From Thermoguttaceae bacterium (lineage in GTDB: Bacteria; Planctomycetota; Planctomycetia; Pirellulales; Thermoguttaceae), in NCBI GenBank assembly GCA_024653385.1, contig JANLFZ010000133.1, forward strand, positions 1 to 13,465: DNA of 13,465 nt, written 5' to 3'. The notes below the pieces were generated by a model. The model did not search any database. It saw only the letters and a list, made by a program, of their open reading frames with translations, and had not been told where the DNA came from. Position 1 is the first letter of the stretch, and every line of letters starts with the position of its first letter. A program made the translations under genes and the position numbers. Positions 1 through 8,102 of the stretch are shown in pieces.

Positions 1-323
1 CACGCGGTCCGCCCCGGCCGCAAGTTGCGCACTACCCGCCCAGCGAGTCCCATGGCGCCAGGCGGCCAAGCGCGGGCGAGTGACTGCCTCCCACGCATTC
101 TCCGCCATCCCTGCCCGCCGAGACTCCACGCGTCCGCTTGGTTGCCACCTCCGACGTAACCGTTCACAGGCTGGAGAAGGGTTCGCCCGGGGTGTACGCC
201 GACGCGCTGTACACCCACCTTGCCCCGCCGCATCAGCTACCTTAGATTATGGAACGGTTCGGCCCGCCCGACCGGTCCAGGCCGTCGGGGGAGCGGGCGT
301 TTGCGTTGAGGCCGCGTATCGGC
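1..323. other. Upstream region without a recognisable gene
   Basis: No open frame here gives a protein I recognise on either strand. The frames that are open show the arginine- and proline-rich composition expected of GC-rich non-coding or shadow sequence. The right part appears to be the promoter and leader of the threonine synthase gene: a -35/-10 pair lies at 220-248, and a small hairpin (GGGCC-AAGA-GGCCC, 346-359, followed by only three T) lies just beyond. The end of whatever gene precedes the window is not visible. Confidence 0.5.
220..248 (+). promoter_or_regulatory. Candidate sigma70-like promoter for thrC
   Basis: TTGCCC (220-225) and TAGATT (243-248) are separated by exactly 17 bases, matching the -35/-10 layout of housekeeping promoters. 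Transcription would start near 255. That would put the ATG at 249 outside the transcript and favour a downstream start for thrC. The hexamers are only moderate matches and such pairs occur by chance, so this is tentative. Confidence 0.3.
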
Positions 324-1796
324 GTGCCAAGCGGTCGGTCCCTGCGGGCCAAGAGGCCCTTTGCATCCGAGGAACCCAGGCTGGGAGAAACACGTATCGT
401 CCGTACCGATCTAGCCTTTCAGAAGTGCATCTCGCCTTCCTGTGGTGCGACGTGCGGCGTCGAGGAGATTCGCGTCGCGTGTCCGAAGTGCGGCCAGTTG
501 CTCGACGTGGCGTACGCTTGGGACCGGCTCGCGATGCCACGAGCGCTCCGCGACTTCGAGGCCAAGTGGGCCGACCGCGCCAACCCATACTCGTTTAGTG
601 GGGTCTGGCGATTCCGCGAGTTGCTGCCGTTCGCTCCGACCGAGCAATGCGTCACGGTGGGCGAAGGCCAGACCCTACTCCAGCCCTCGGAGGGGGTTGC
701 CAAGTATGTCGGTCTCCGGCCGGGCCGGCTGTATCTGCAATACGAGGGGATGAACCCTTCGGGCAGTTTCAAGGACAACGGCATGTCGGCCGCCTTCACG
801 CACGCGCGCATGACCGGCGCGACCCGGGCGGCCTGCGCCTCGACCGGCAACACTAGCGCCTCGCTGGCCCTGTATTGCTCGGTCACCCGGCTGATGAAGG
901 CCGTGATCTTCGTCGGCTCGGGCAAGATCGCCTACGGCAAGCTCTCGCAGGCCCTCGATTACGGGGCACTGACGGTGCAGATTGCCGGCGACTTCGACGA
1001 CGCCATGGCTCGGGTCCAAGAAGTCAGCCGCCAGTTGGGCATTTACCTGGTCAACAGCGTCAATCCCTTCCGGCTGGAAGGGCAGAAGACGATCATGTAC
1101 CGGGTGCTCGAAGGGCTGCGATGGGAAGTGCCCGACTGGATCGTGGTCCCCGGCGGCAACTTGGGCAATTCCAGCGCGTTCGGCAAGGCGTTCGGCGAGT
1201 TGCGCGACCTGGGGCTCATTTCCCGCGTGCCGCGCCTGGCCGTGATCAACGCGGCGGGGGCCAACACGCTCTATCGTCTCGTCGAGCAGGAGGGCCTCCG
1301 CTGGAACGGCGGGGCGCCCAGCGAGTCGCTCATCCGCAAGTTCTACGACGACATGAACGCGCAAAAACGCCGCGCCAAGACGATCGCCAGCGCGATCGAG
1401 ATCAATCGGCCCGTGAACCTCCAAAAGTGCCTCCGGGCCCTGGAGGTCTGCAACGGCGTGGTGCGCGAGGTGCCCGACCAAGACATCCTCGACGCCAAGG
1501 CCCAGGTCGGAGCCGGCGGACTGGGGTGCGAGCCGGCCAGCGCCGCCAGCGTGGCCGGGGCCAAACTCCTGGTCTCCGAAGGCGTCATCGGGCGCGATGA
1601 ACGCGTGGTCTGCGTGCTGACCGGCCACCAGCTCAAGGACCCCGATGCCACGGTCGCCTACCACACCACCGACCAGGAGCTGTTCAACAAGGTCCTCGGC
1701 AGTCGCGGCGTGCGCCGCGCCGCCTTCGCCAACCGCGCCGTGGCCGTTTCGAACGACCTCGACGAGATCATCAAGGCGATCCACCTGTACGGCTAG
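324..1796 (+). CDS. thrC: Threonine synthase, PLP-dependent
   Basis: Converts O-phosphohomoserine and water to threonine and phosphate, the last step of threonine synthesis, in the cytoplasm. Numbering from the first in-frame ATG (249), a Cys-rich N-terminal segment (C60, C65, C69, then CPKC at 78-81) resembles the zinc-ribbon-like start of bacterial and archaeal threonine synthases. The PLP lysine is K175 in NPSGSFKDNGM, followed by the ASTGNTSASLALY loop and the phosphate-binding PGGNLGNSSAFGKAF stretch. The conserved C-terminus runs to DLDEIIKAIHLYG. Length fits the family once extra N-terminal residues are discounted. The start is uncertain: family homology begins near base 396-420, where no ATG, GTG or TTG exists in frame. 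GTG 324 is the nearest standard codon; ATG 249 and TTG 306 lie further upstream. Identity is very secure, the 5' end is not. A 60-base gap separates it from the ATPase gene, with no terminator seen. Confidence 0.95.
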   Translation: MPSGRSLRAKRPFASEEPRLGETRIVRTDLAFQKCISPSCGATCGVEEIRVACPKCGQLLDVAYAWDRLAMPRALRDFEAKWADRANPYSFSGVWRFRELLPFAPTEQCVTVGEGQTLLQPSEGVAKYVGLRPGRLYLQYEGMNPSGSFKDNGMSAAFTHARMTGATRAACASTGNTSASLALYCSVTRLMKAVIFVGSGKIAYGKLSQALDYGALTVQIAGDFDDAMARVQEVSRQLGIYLVNSVNPFRLEGQKTIMYRVLEGLRWEVPDWIVVPGGNLGNSSAFGKAFGELRDLGLISRVPRLAVINAAGANTLYRLVEQEGLRWNGGAPSESLIRKFYDDMNAQKRRAKTIASAIEINRPVNLQKCLRALEVCNGVVREVPDQDILDAKAQVGAGGLGCEPASAASVAGAKLLVSEGVIGRDERVVCVLTGHQLKDPDATVAYHTTDQELFNKVLGSRGVRRAAFANRAVAVSNDLDEIIKAIHLYG

Positions 1797-1856
1797 TGAA
1801 GACCGCCGGGCCCAACGGACGATCGAACCCCAACCCCCCGGAAGGAAGTCGCGCCC

Positions 1857-3671
1857 ATGCGGGTGACGCGCGTCGACATCGAGAACTTCAAGCAGTTCGA
1901 GCGAGTCCGCGTGGACCTGACGCCCCTCAATTGCCTGGTGGGCGCGAACAATTCGGGAAAGACGTCTCTGTTGCAGGCGTTGGCCCTGTTCGACTTCTGC
2001 GTGCATCATTGTCTGGCCCGGAAAGACGGGCTGTTCGAGATCCGCCGTCGCACGATTTCCCCCGATGAGTTCTACGTGCTGCCGGTCTCCAATCCCACGG
2101 ATCTCTGGACCGACCGGAAGACCCAGTCTGGGGGAAAGCAGAAAGTCATCGCGATTCGAGCCACGTTCGAGCAGGGACCGACCGTAACGGCCACGCTGAA
2201 GCTGGACTACAATCGGTTCGGGGTCGGCATCGAGAGCACGGATAACTCCCAGGAATGGCTTGCGCGTCTGGCGGATCACCGCATCGCCTACCTCCCGGTC
2301 TTCTCGGTGTTCCTTGCGCAGGAGGAACGAAGAACCAAGGCGGTGCTCGACGATGAACTCGCTCGCGGTCGTGTTCACAACGTCATCCGCAATCTGATCC
2401 TCGACTTGAAACTCGAGAACAGACACGATCAATTGCTGGAGGTGTTGCGGCGGGCTTTCCCCACGCTGAAGAACATGAACATCGAGTTCGACGAAGTGTC
2501 CGACCGCTACATTTCGGTGACCTACGAGGAACAGGGCCGAGCCAGGGACTTCGATGTTCTCTCGGCGGGAAGCGGGTTCCAGCAGTTCGTCTACTTGTTC
2601 GGGTTCATTCATCTTCGGGAACCCCATGTGATCCTCCTCGATGAACCGGATACGCATCTTCACGGCACCCTCCAGCGCGCCCTGTTGCTCGAGCTGAACC
2701 ACCTGGTGGAAGAGGGCAAACAAGTCCTCTTGGCGACTCACTCCCGCGACCTCATCCGCGAGGTCAGCCCCGAAAACGTGCTTTCGCTGGAACAAGGGGC
2801 GACTCGGCGTCTTCAGGTGGCCTTCGACGTCTACGACGCCTTGGCTCGTCTGGGCTCGTTGGATCCCACGCAACTGCCTGTTGTCCAAGCCTACCGCCGA
2901 GTCCTCATCGTGGAGGACGAAACGGATCGGGACCTGCTTTTCGTTTTCTGCGGGAAGTGTCTCGGATCGGCGGTTTGGCAGGAAGTCACCCGGCGGCTCT
3001 CGATCTGCTTTGCCAAGGGAAACCCATACAAGCAGCCCATCGAGCGATTGCGCGAGCAGCTCCAACAGATCATTGCCTTGCAAGGTCGGACGCTGGAGGC
3101 GTTTGTCGTCGCCGACCGCGATTATTACCCCGACCTCGATCAACTTCGCGGGCAGCTTCCGCGCGACCATGTGCGGTGGCATATCTGGTCGCGCGCGGAA
3201 ATCGAAAACTACCTGCTATGCCCCCAGGCCATCCAGCGGTTGATCCGCGGCACGGCGCGCCAACGCGTCCTCGACGAAGGGGCGTTCCGCGCCGAGTACC
3301 ACCGGCTTCTGGAGGCCTCGCTGGATTCGGCCAACGACCATCTCGTCGAGGCGTTTACGGAGTATCGCAAGCGACTCGACGAACGATGGGATGCCGCCAC
3401 GATGTCGCGCAAGGCCCGCGAGTTCCTTCGCGCGCACTGGGAGCAAGAGAAGGATGCCCTCGTCGACGCCAAAGGCGTCGTGCTCCCGGGGGTGAAGCGC
3501 TGGCTCCAAGAGCAGGGATACGGCCAATTCTCGAACAAGGCACTGGCCGAAGCCCTTCGGCCGTCGGAACTCCCCGCCGAAGTCCATGAGCTGGCGCGGA
3601 GCCTGGCACGGTTCGCCGGGGTGCGACTGCCGGAAGATGAAAATGTTGATTCAGAAAAGGTAACGAGATGA
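1857..3671 (+). CDS. OLD-like AAA/ABC-type ATPase with C-terminal TOPRIM-like domain
   Basis: A 604-residue protein in two parts. The N-terminal half is a RecF/OLD-type ATPase: Walker A GANNSGKT (29-36), an ABC-signature-like LSAGSGFQQ (235-243), Walker B VILLDE (258-263) followed by PDTHLH, and a switch histidine in ATHSRD (H295). The C-terminal half looks like a TOPRIM nuclease fold: an acidic first strand LIVEDETDRD (350-359, E353), the metal-binding pair in ADRDYY (D420, D422), then EIENYLL (448-454), a pattern reminiscent of DUF4435/AriB-type TOPRIM regions. OLD-family proteins and the PARIS defence ATPase/TOPRIM pair act in anti-phage immunity or nucleic-acid processing. Function here is inferred. 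ATG 1857 is preceded by GGAAGGAAG at 1840-1848. Its last bases overlap dapB as ATGA, so the two are probably translationally coupled. Wobble positions look slightly less GC-biased than in dapB by eye, hinting at transfer. No partner defence gene is adjacent. It could instead be a housekeeping repair ATPase. Confidence 0.85.
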   Translation: MRVTRVDIENFKQFERVRVDLTPLNCLVGANNSGKTSLLQALALFDFCVHHCLARKDGLFEIRRRTISPDEFYVLPVSNPTDLWTDRKTQSGGKQKVIAIRATFEQGPTVTATLKLDYNRFGVGIESTDNSQEWLARLADHRIAYLPVFSVFLAQEERRTKAVLDDELARGRVHNVIRNLILDLKLENRHDQLLEVLRRAFPTLKNMNIEFDEVSDRYISVTYEEQGRARDFDVLSAGSGFQQFVYLFGFIHLREPHVILLDEPDTHLHGTLQRALLLELNHLVEEGKQVLLATHSRDLIREVSPENVLSLEQGATRRLQVAFDVYDALARLGSLDPTQLPVVQAYRRVLIVEDETDRDLLFVFCGKCLGSAVWQEVTRRLSICFAKGNPYKQPIERLREQLQQIIALQGRTLEAFVVADRDYYPDLDQLRGQLPRDHVRWHIWSRAEIENYLLCPQAIQRLIRGTARQRVLDEGAFRAEYHRLLEASLDSANDHLVEAFTEYRKRLDERWDAATMSRKAREFLRAHWEQEKDALVDAKGVVLPGVKRWLQEQGYGQFSNKALAEALRPSELPAEVHELARSLARFAGVRLPEDENVDSEKVTR

Positions 3672-4459
3672 CTCCACTTCGCATCGCGATCCACGGGGCT
3701 GCCGGACGCATGGGTCAGCGCCTGGTGGCCCTGGCCAAGGCCGATCCGACCCTCTCGGTCGTCGCCGCGCTGGAGTCGCCCGGCCATCCCCGGCTCGGGC
3801 AAGACGTGGGCACGCTGGCCGGCGCCGGACCGCTGGGCGTCCCGCTCTCGGCCGAGCTGAACACCGAAGTCGACGCGGTGATCGATTTCTCCGTACCCCG
3901 GGCCGTCGATGCGATCGTCCGCACCTGCGTGCTCAAGCGGACCGCCCTGGTCGTCGCGACGACCGGGTTGGCCGACGACCAGGCGTCCCGGCTCCGCGAG
4001 GCGGCGGCAAGCATTCCCCTGCTCTGGTCGCCCAACATGAGCCTCGCGGTCAATCTGACCATGAAACTGGCCGAAGTCGCCGCACGGGCCCTGCGCGACA
4101 AGGACGCCGATGTCGAGATCCTCGAACGACACCATCGCTTCAAGGAGGACTCGCCCAGCGGCACGGCCCTGAAGTTCGGCCAGATCATCGCCGGCGTGAT
4201 GGGCCAAACCGTTCATCGCCACGGGCGCGAGGGCCGGCCGGGCCCACGACCCCACCACGAGATCGGGTACCACGCCATCCGCGTGGGCGACAACCCGGGC
4301 GAGCACACCATCGTCTTCGGCATGTTGGGCGAGACCATCGAAGTAGTGGTTCGGGCCACCAACCGCGACTGCTACGCCGCCGGCGCCCTGGCCGCCGCCA
4401 GGTTCCTCGCGGACAAGCCGCCCGGCCTGTACACCATGGCCGACGTCCTGGGACTCTAG
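3668..4459 (+). CDS. dapB: 4-hydroxy-tetrahydrodipicolinate reductase
   Basis: Reduces 4-hydroxy-tetrahydrodipicolinate to tetrahydrodipicolinate with NAD(P)H in the diaminopimelate/lysine pathway, feeding peptidoglycan and lysine. The product is 263 residues, typical for DapB. The Rossmann nucleotide-binding loop is IHGAAGRMGQ (8-17). The signature ERHHRFKEDSPSGTAL (from 153) carries the catalytic histidine H155 and lysine K159 and the substrate-binding SGT; Ser162 replaces the more common Ala of DAPSGT. WSPNMSLAVN and the C-terminal AARFLADKPPGLYTMADVLGL also match the family. The start codon overlaps the stop of the upstream ATPase (ATGA), with AGGTAACGAG just 5' as ribosome-binding sequence, so expression probably depends on translation of the upstream gene. 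It is followed by a 100-base gap holding a new promoter for leuC. Confidence 0.96.
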   Translation: MTPLRIAIHGAAGRMGQRLVALAKADPTLSVVAALESPGHPRLGQDVGTLAGAGPLGVPLSAELNTEVDAVIDFSVPRAVDAIVRTCVLKRTALVVATTGLADDQASRLREAAASIPLLWSPNMSLAVNLTMKLAEVAARALRDKDADVEILERHHRFKEDSPSGTALKFGQIIAGVMGQTVHRHGREGRPGPRPHHEIGYHAIRVGDNPGEHTIVFGMLGETIEVVVRATNRDCYAAGALAAARFLADKPPGLYTMADVLGL

Positions 4460-4475
4460 GGCGGGGCGGATTTTC

Positions 4476-4504
4476 TTGTCAGGTGGGGGGCGATAGGGTT
4501 TAAT
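4476..4504 (+). promoter_or_regulatory. Probable sigma70 promoter of leuCD
   Basis: TTGTCA (4476-4481) and TTTAAT (4499-4504) each match the -35 and -10 consensus at five of six positions and are separated by exactly 17 bases. The predicted transcription start near 4511 gives a leader of about 50 bases before the leuC ATG at 4561. The site sits in the only AT-richer patch of the dapB-leuC gap. Confidence 0.6.
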
Positions 4505-4560
4505 TCGATGTCGGCACTTCGGGTTCGCACCACTTTGGCTGCTTGGACGAAACGTTGGCA

Positions 4561-5985
<1,425 letters not shown>

Positions 5986-6056
5986 CCCTCGGCCTGCCCG
6001 CGACGACGTACCGCTTGCACGGCGTGCCTCCAGGACCGACAACGGACGACCAACCC

Positions 6057-6653
6057 ATGAAGCCTCTCATCCGACACACGGGCCTCGTCGCGGCGATGGA
6101 CCGCTCCGACGTCGATACCGACCAGATCATCCCCAAGCAATTCCTCAAGCGGATCGAGCGAACCGGCTTTGGGCGATACCTATTCTTCGATTGGCGGTAC
6201 CGGCCCGACGGGTCGGACAACCCCGACTTCGAGCTGAACCGGCCCGAGTTCGCCGGGGCGACCATCCTCTTGGCGCGCCGCAACTTCGGGTGCGGTTCGA
6301 GCCGCGAGCACGCGCCGTGGGCCCTTTGCGACTATGGTTTTCGCGTGCTGATCGCGCCGAGCTTTGCCGATATTTTCTACAACAACTGCTTTCAGAACGG
6401 AATGCTTCCCATCCGCCTCGACGAGGGCATCGTCGACGAGTTGTTCGCCCGCACGGCCCAACGGCCCGGCTACCGCCTGACCGTGGATCTCCAGGCGAAG
6501 ACGATCGCCGACGACCACGGGCTGGTCGTCCCGTTCGAGATCGACGACTTTCGCCGCCACTGCCTCTTGAACGGGCTCGACGCGATCGGGTTGACCCTGG
6601 CCCACGAGGCGAAAATCGCCGCCTACGAACGCGCTCGCGGGATCGGCGCGTAG
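6057..6653 (+). CDS. leuD: 3-isopropylmalate dehydratase, small subunit
   Basis: The small (swivel-domain) subunit that completes the LeuCD active site. From ATG 6057 it is 198 residues, the normal length for LeuD. It starts directly with the family N-terminus: IRHTGLVAAMDRSDVDTDQI (5-24), then IPKQFLKRIERTGFG. The substrate-recognition loop NFGCGSSREHAPWAL is at 76-90, followed by APSFADIFYNNCFQNGMLPI (100-119). An in-frame ATG at 5982 overlaps the leuC stop as ATGA and would add 25 non-conserved residues. The conserved start favours 6057, but its Shine-Dalgarno is poor, so coupling from leuC may matter. A probable terminator at 6682-6708 closes the operon. Confidence 0.96.
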   Translation: MKPLIRHTGLVAAMDRSDVDTDQIIPKQFLKRIERTGFGRYLFFDWRYRPDGSDNPDFELNRPEFAGATILLARRNFGCGSSREHAPWALCDYGFRVLIAPSFADIFYNNCFQNGMLPIRLDEGIVDELFARTAQRPGYRLTVDLQAKTIADDHGLVVPFEIDDFRRHCLLNGLDAIGLTLAHEAKIAAYERARGIGA

Positions 6654-6681
6654 GGGGCGCGGACGTTCCCGAGTGACCGTT

Positions 6682-6708
6682 CCCAGGCGGGGGACTGGGT
6701 CGTTTTTT
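6682..6708 (+). terminator. Rho-independent terminator after leuD
   Basis: CCCAG (6682-6686) pairs with CTGGG (6695-6699) around an 8-base loop, and a run of six T follows at 6703-6708. The stem is short, but the G/C pairing plus T tract 29 bases after the leuD stop is the expected arrangement. Confidence 0.55.
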
Positions 6709-6736
6709 CGCCCTTGACGGGCCGAACAACGTGCCT

Positions 6737-6760
6737 GTCCCCTTCACGTCCAAAGGGGAC
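6737..6760. repeat. Perfect palindromic hairpin, possible REP-like element
   Basis: GTCCCCTT (6737-6744) and AAGGGGAC (6753-6760) form a perfect 8-bp stem around an 8-base loop. Flanking sequence carries further related pieces: GTTCCC recurs at 6665, 6679 and 6763, and GTGCCTGTCCCC / GGGGACGGTTCCC look like the small dispersed palindromes common between genes in GC-rich bacterial genomes. Only one copy is in the window, so membership in a dispersed family is inferred. It lies before the chosen deiminase start, so it is in the 5' leader or spacer. Confidence 0.4.
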
Positions 6761-6797
6761 GGTTCCCGTGAACGTTAGGGAGGCTAGCGCGCAACCG

Positions 6798-8102
6798 ATG
6801 CAAACCCCGTTTTCCGGCAAACCGCCCGACACCGCCGAGCCGGCCCGGGACCGGGACCACGGCCCCGGATCGCGCGTCGCTCGGGCCGGGCGATGGTCCC
6901 GGCGACTTCTATGCGTCGCGGCCTGCGCGGCCGGTCTGTCGGTCACGGCCCTCTTGGCGGTGGCGCCGGGGCGCGCCCACCGGGCGGTGCCCGATCTGTC
7001 GGCCTTCGACGACGCCTTGCCGCGCGCGGTCCCCGGCGAGTTCGAGCCCCAACAAGCCATGCTCTTGGCCTGGCCGCGCGCCGTCGGCCTGCCGGCTGCC
7101 TCAAGCGCCGGCGACCCGTTCCGCAGTCTCGATCGCCTGTACTGCGACATCGCGGCGGCGTTGTGGCGGACCGTGCCTCTGGTCATCCTCGTGGAGGACG
7201 CACCGACCGAAGCGCACGTTCAGCGGCTCCTGGCCGAGTCGGGGGTTCCGGCCCGCCGGGTCCGCTTGCTTCGCGTGCGCCTCGAGTCCCTGTGGGTCCG
7301 CGACTTCGGACCCTTGGCGACCCGCGGGCCCGACGGATCCTGCACGCTCGTCGACGCCGAGTACGTCGATGGACCGGTCGGCATCTACCCGCACGAAGAC
7401 CGGCTGCCCGCGCGCCTCGGCGAACTGCTCCAAGTCCGCACCCTGCGCGCTCCGATCACGCTGCCTCACGGCAATCTGCTGTGCAATGGGCGTGGACTGT
7501 GCCTGGCCACGCGGCAAGTGCTCGACGAGAACCGGGGGCGCGGGTACGACGCGCCGGCCGTCGAATCGGTGCTCCAGCGGTGCTACGGCGCCCAACAAGT
7601 CGTGTTTCTCGACGCGATGGAAGGCGAGCCCACCGGGCACGTGGACATGTTCGCCACGTTCCCGTCGCACGCCACGGTGGTGATCGGTCAGTACGATCCA
7701 AAAGACGATCCGGTCAATGCCGCCATTCTCGACCGCAACGCCCGGCGTCTCGCCTCCGTCGAGGTCGCGGGGCAGCCGCTGAAGATTGTGCGGATCCCCA
7801 TGCCTCGCCGCGTGGCCGCACCCCAGGGAACCGAGTGGTGGCCCACGTTCACCAACGTGGTCTACGGCAACGGGGTGTTGCTCGTGCCCGCCTTCCCAGG
7901 ATGGGACGACGCGAGTCACAGCCAGGCCATGGAGGTCTACCGGCGCGAGTTGCCCGGCTGGAACCTCGTGCCCGTCAACGCGGTCCCGGCACTGCGCTGG
8001 GGTGGCGGGCTGCACTGCCTCGCACTGAACCTCGCGTGCGTCGGCAAACCGACTGGAACGCCAGACGGCCAAGAGGCGAACGATGGCGCGATGCGCGATT
8101 GA
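6798..8102 (+). CDS. Membrane-anchored agmatine/peptidylarginine deiminase-family protein
   Basis: The family (PAD_porph: agmatine deiminases and bacterial peptidylarginine deiminases) hydrolyses guanidino groups to ureido groups plus ammonia through a Cys-His-Asp centre. In the 434-residue product I see WVRDFGP (166-172, D169), GHVDMF (280-285, H281, D283) and the nucleophile in GGGLHC (C407), so the core appears complete. The motif usually read as GGN appears as PHGN (223-226). Residues 37-56 form one hydrophobic segment after a basic Arg-rich stretch (about 26-36), predicting a signal anchor with the catalytic domain outside the cytoplasm. That is unusual for agmatine deiminase and closer to exported protein deiminases. 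ATG 6798 has GGGAGG at 6778-6783, rather distant; GTG 6768 is an alternative, while an upstream TTG at 6714 would run through the palindrome. It overlaps the LRR gene by 20 bases. The substrate (agmatine, peptidyl-arginine or other) cannot be decided here. Confidence 0.85.
   Translation: MQTPFSGKPPDTAEPARDRDHGPGSRVARAGRWSRRLLCVAACAAGLSVTALLAVAPGRAHRAVPDLSAFDDALPRAVPGEFEPQQAMLLAWPRAVGLPAASSAGDPFRSLDRLYCDIAAALWRTVPLVILVEDAPTEAHVQRLLAESGVPARRVRLLRVRLESLWVRDFGPLATRGPDGSCTLVDAEYVDGPVGIYPHEDRLPARLGELLQVRTLRAPITLPHGNLLCNGRGLCLATRQVLDENRGRGYDAPAVESVLQRCYGAQQVVFLDAMEGEPTGHVDMFATFPSHATVVIGQYDPKDDPVNAAILDRNARRLASVEVAGQPLKIVRIPMPRRVAAPQGTEWWPTFTNVVYGNGVLLVPAFPGWDDASHSQAMEVYRRELPGWNLVPVNAVPALRWGGGLHCLALNLACVGKPTGTPDGQEANDGAMRD

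Noticed and set aside
675..3182. Long open frame (835 codons) on the minus strand across thrC and the ATPase gene
   Set aside because: It is the antisense shadow of two well-identified genes; the product has no recognisable domain and is an effect of GC-rich third positions.
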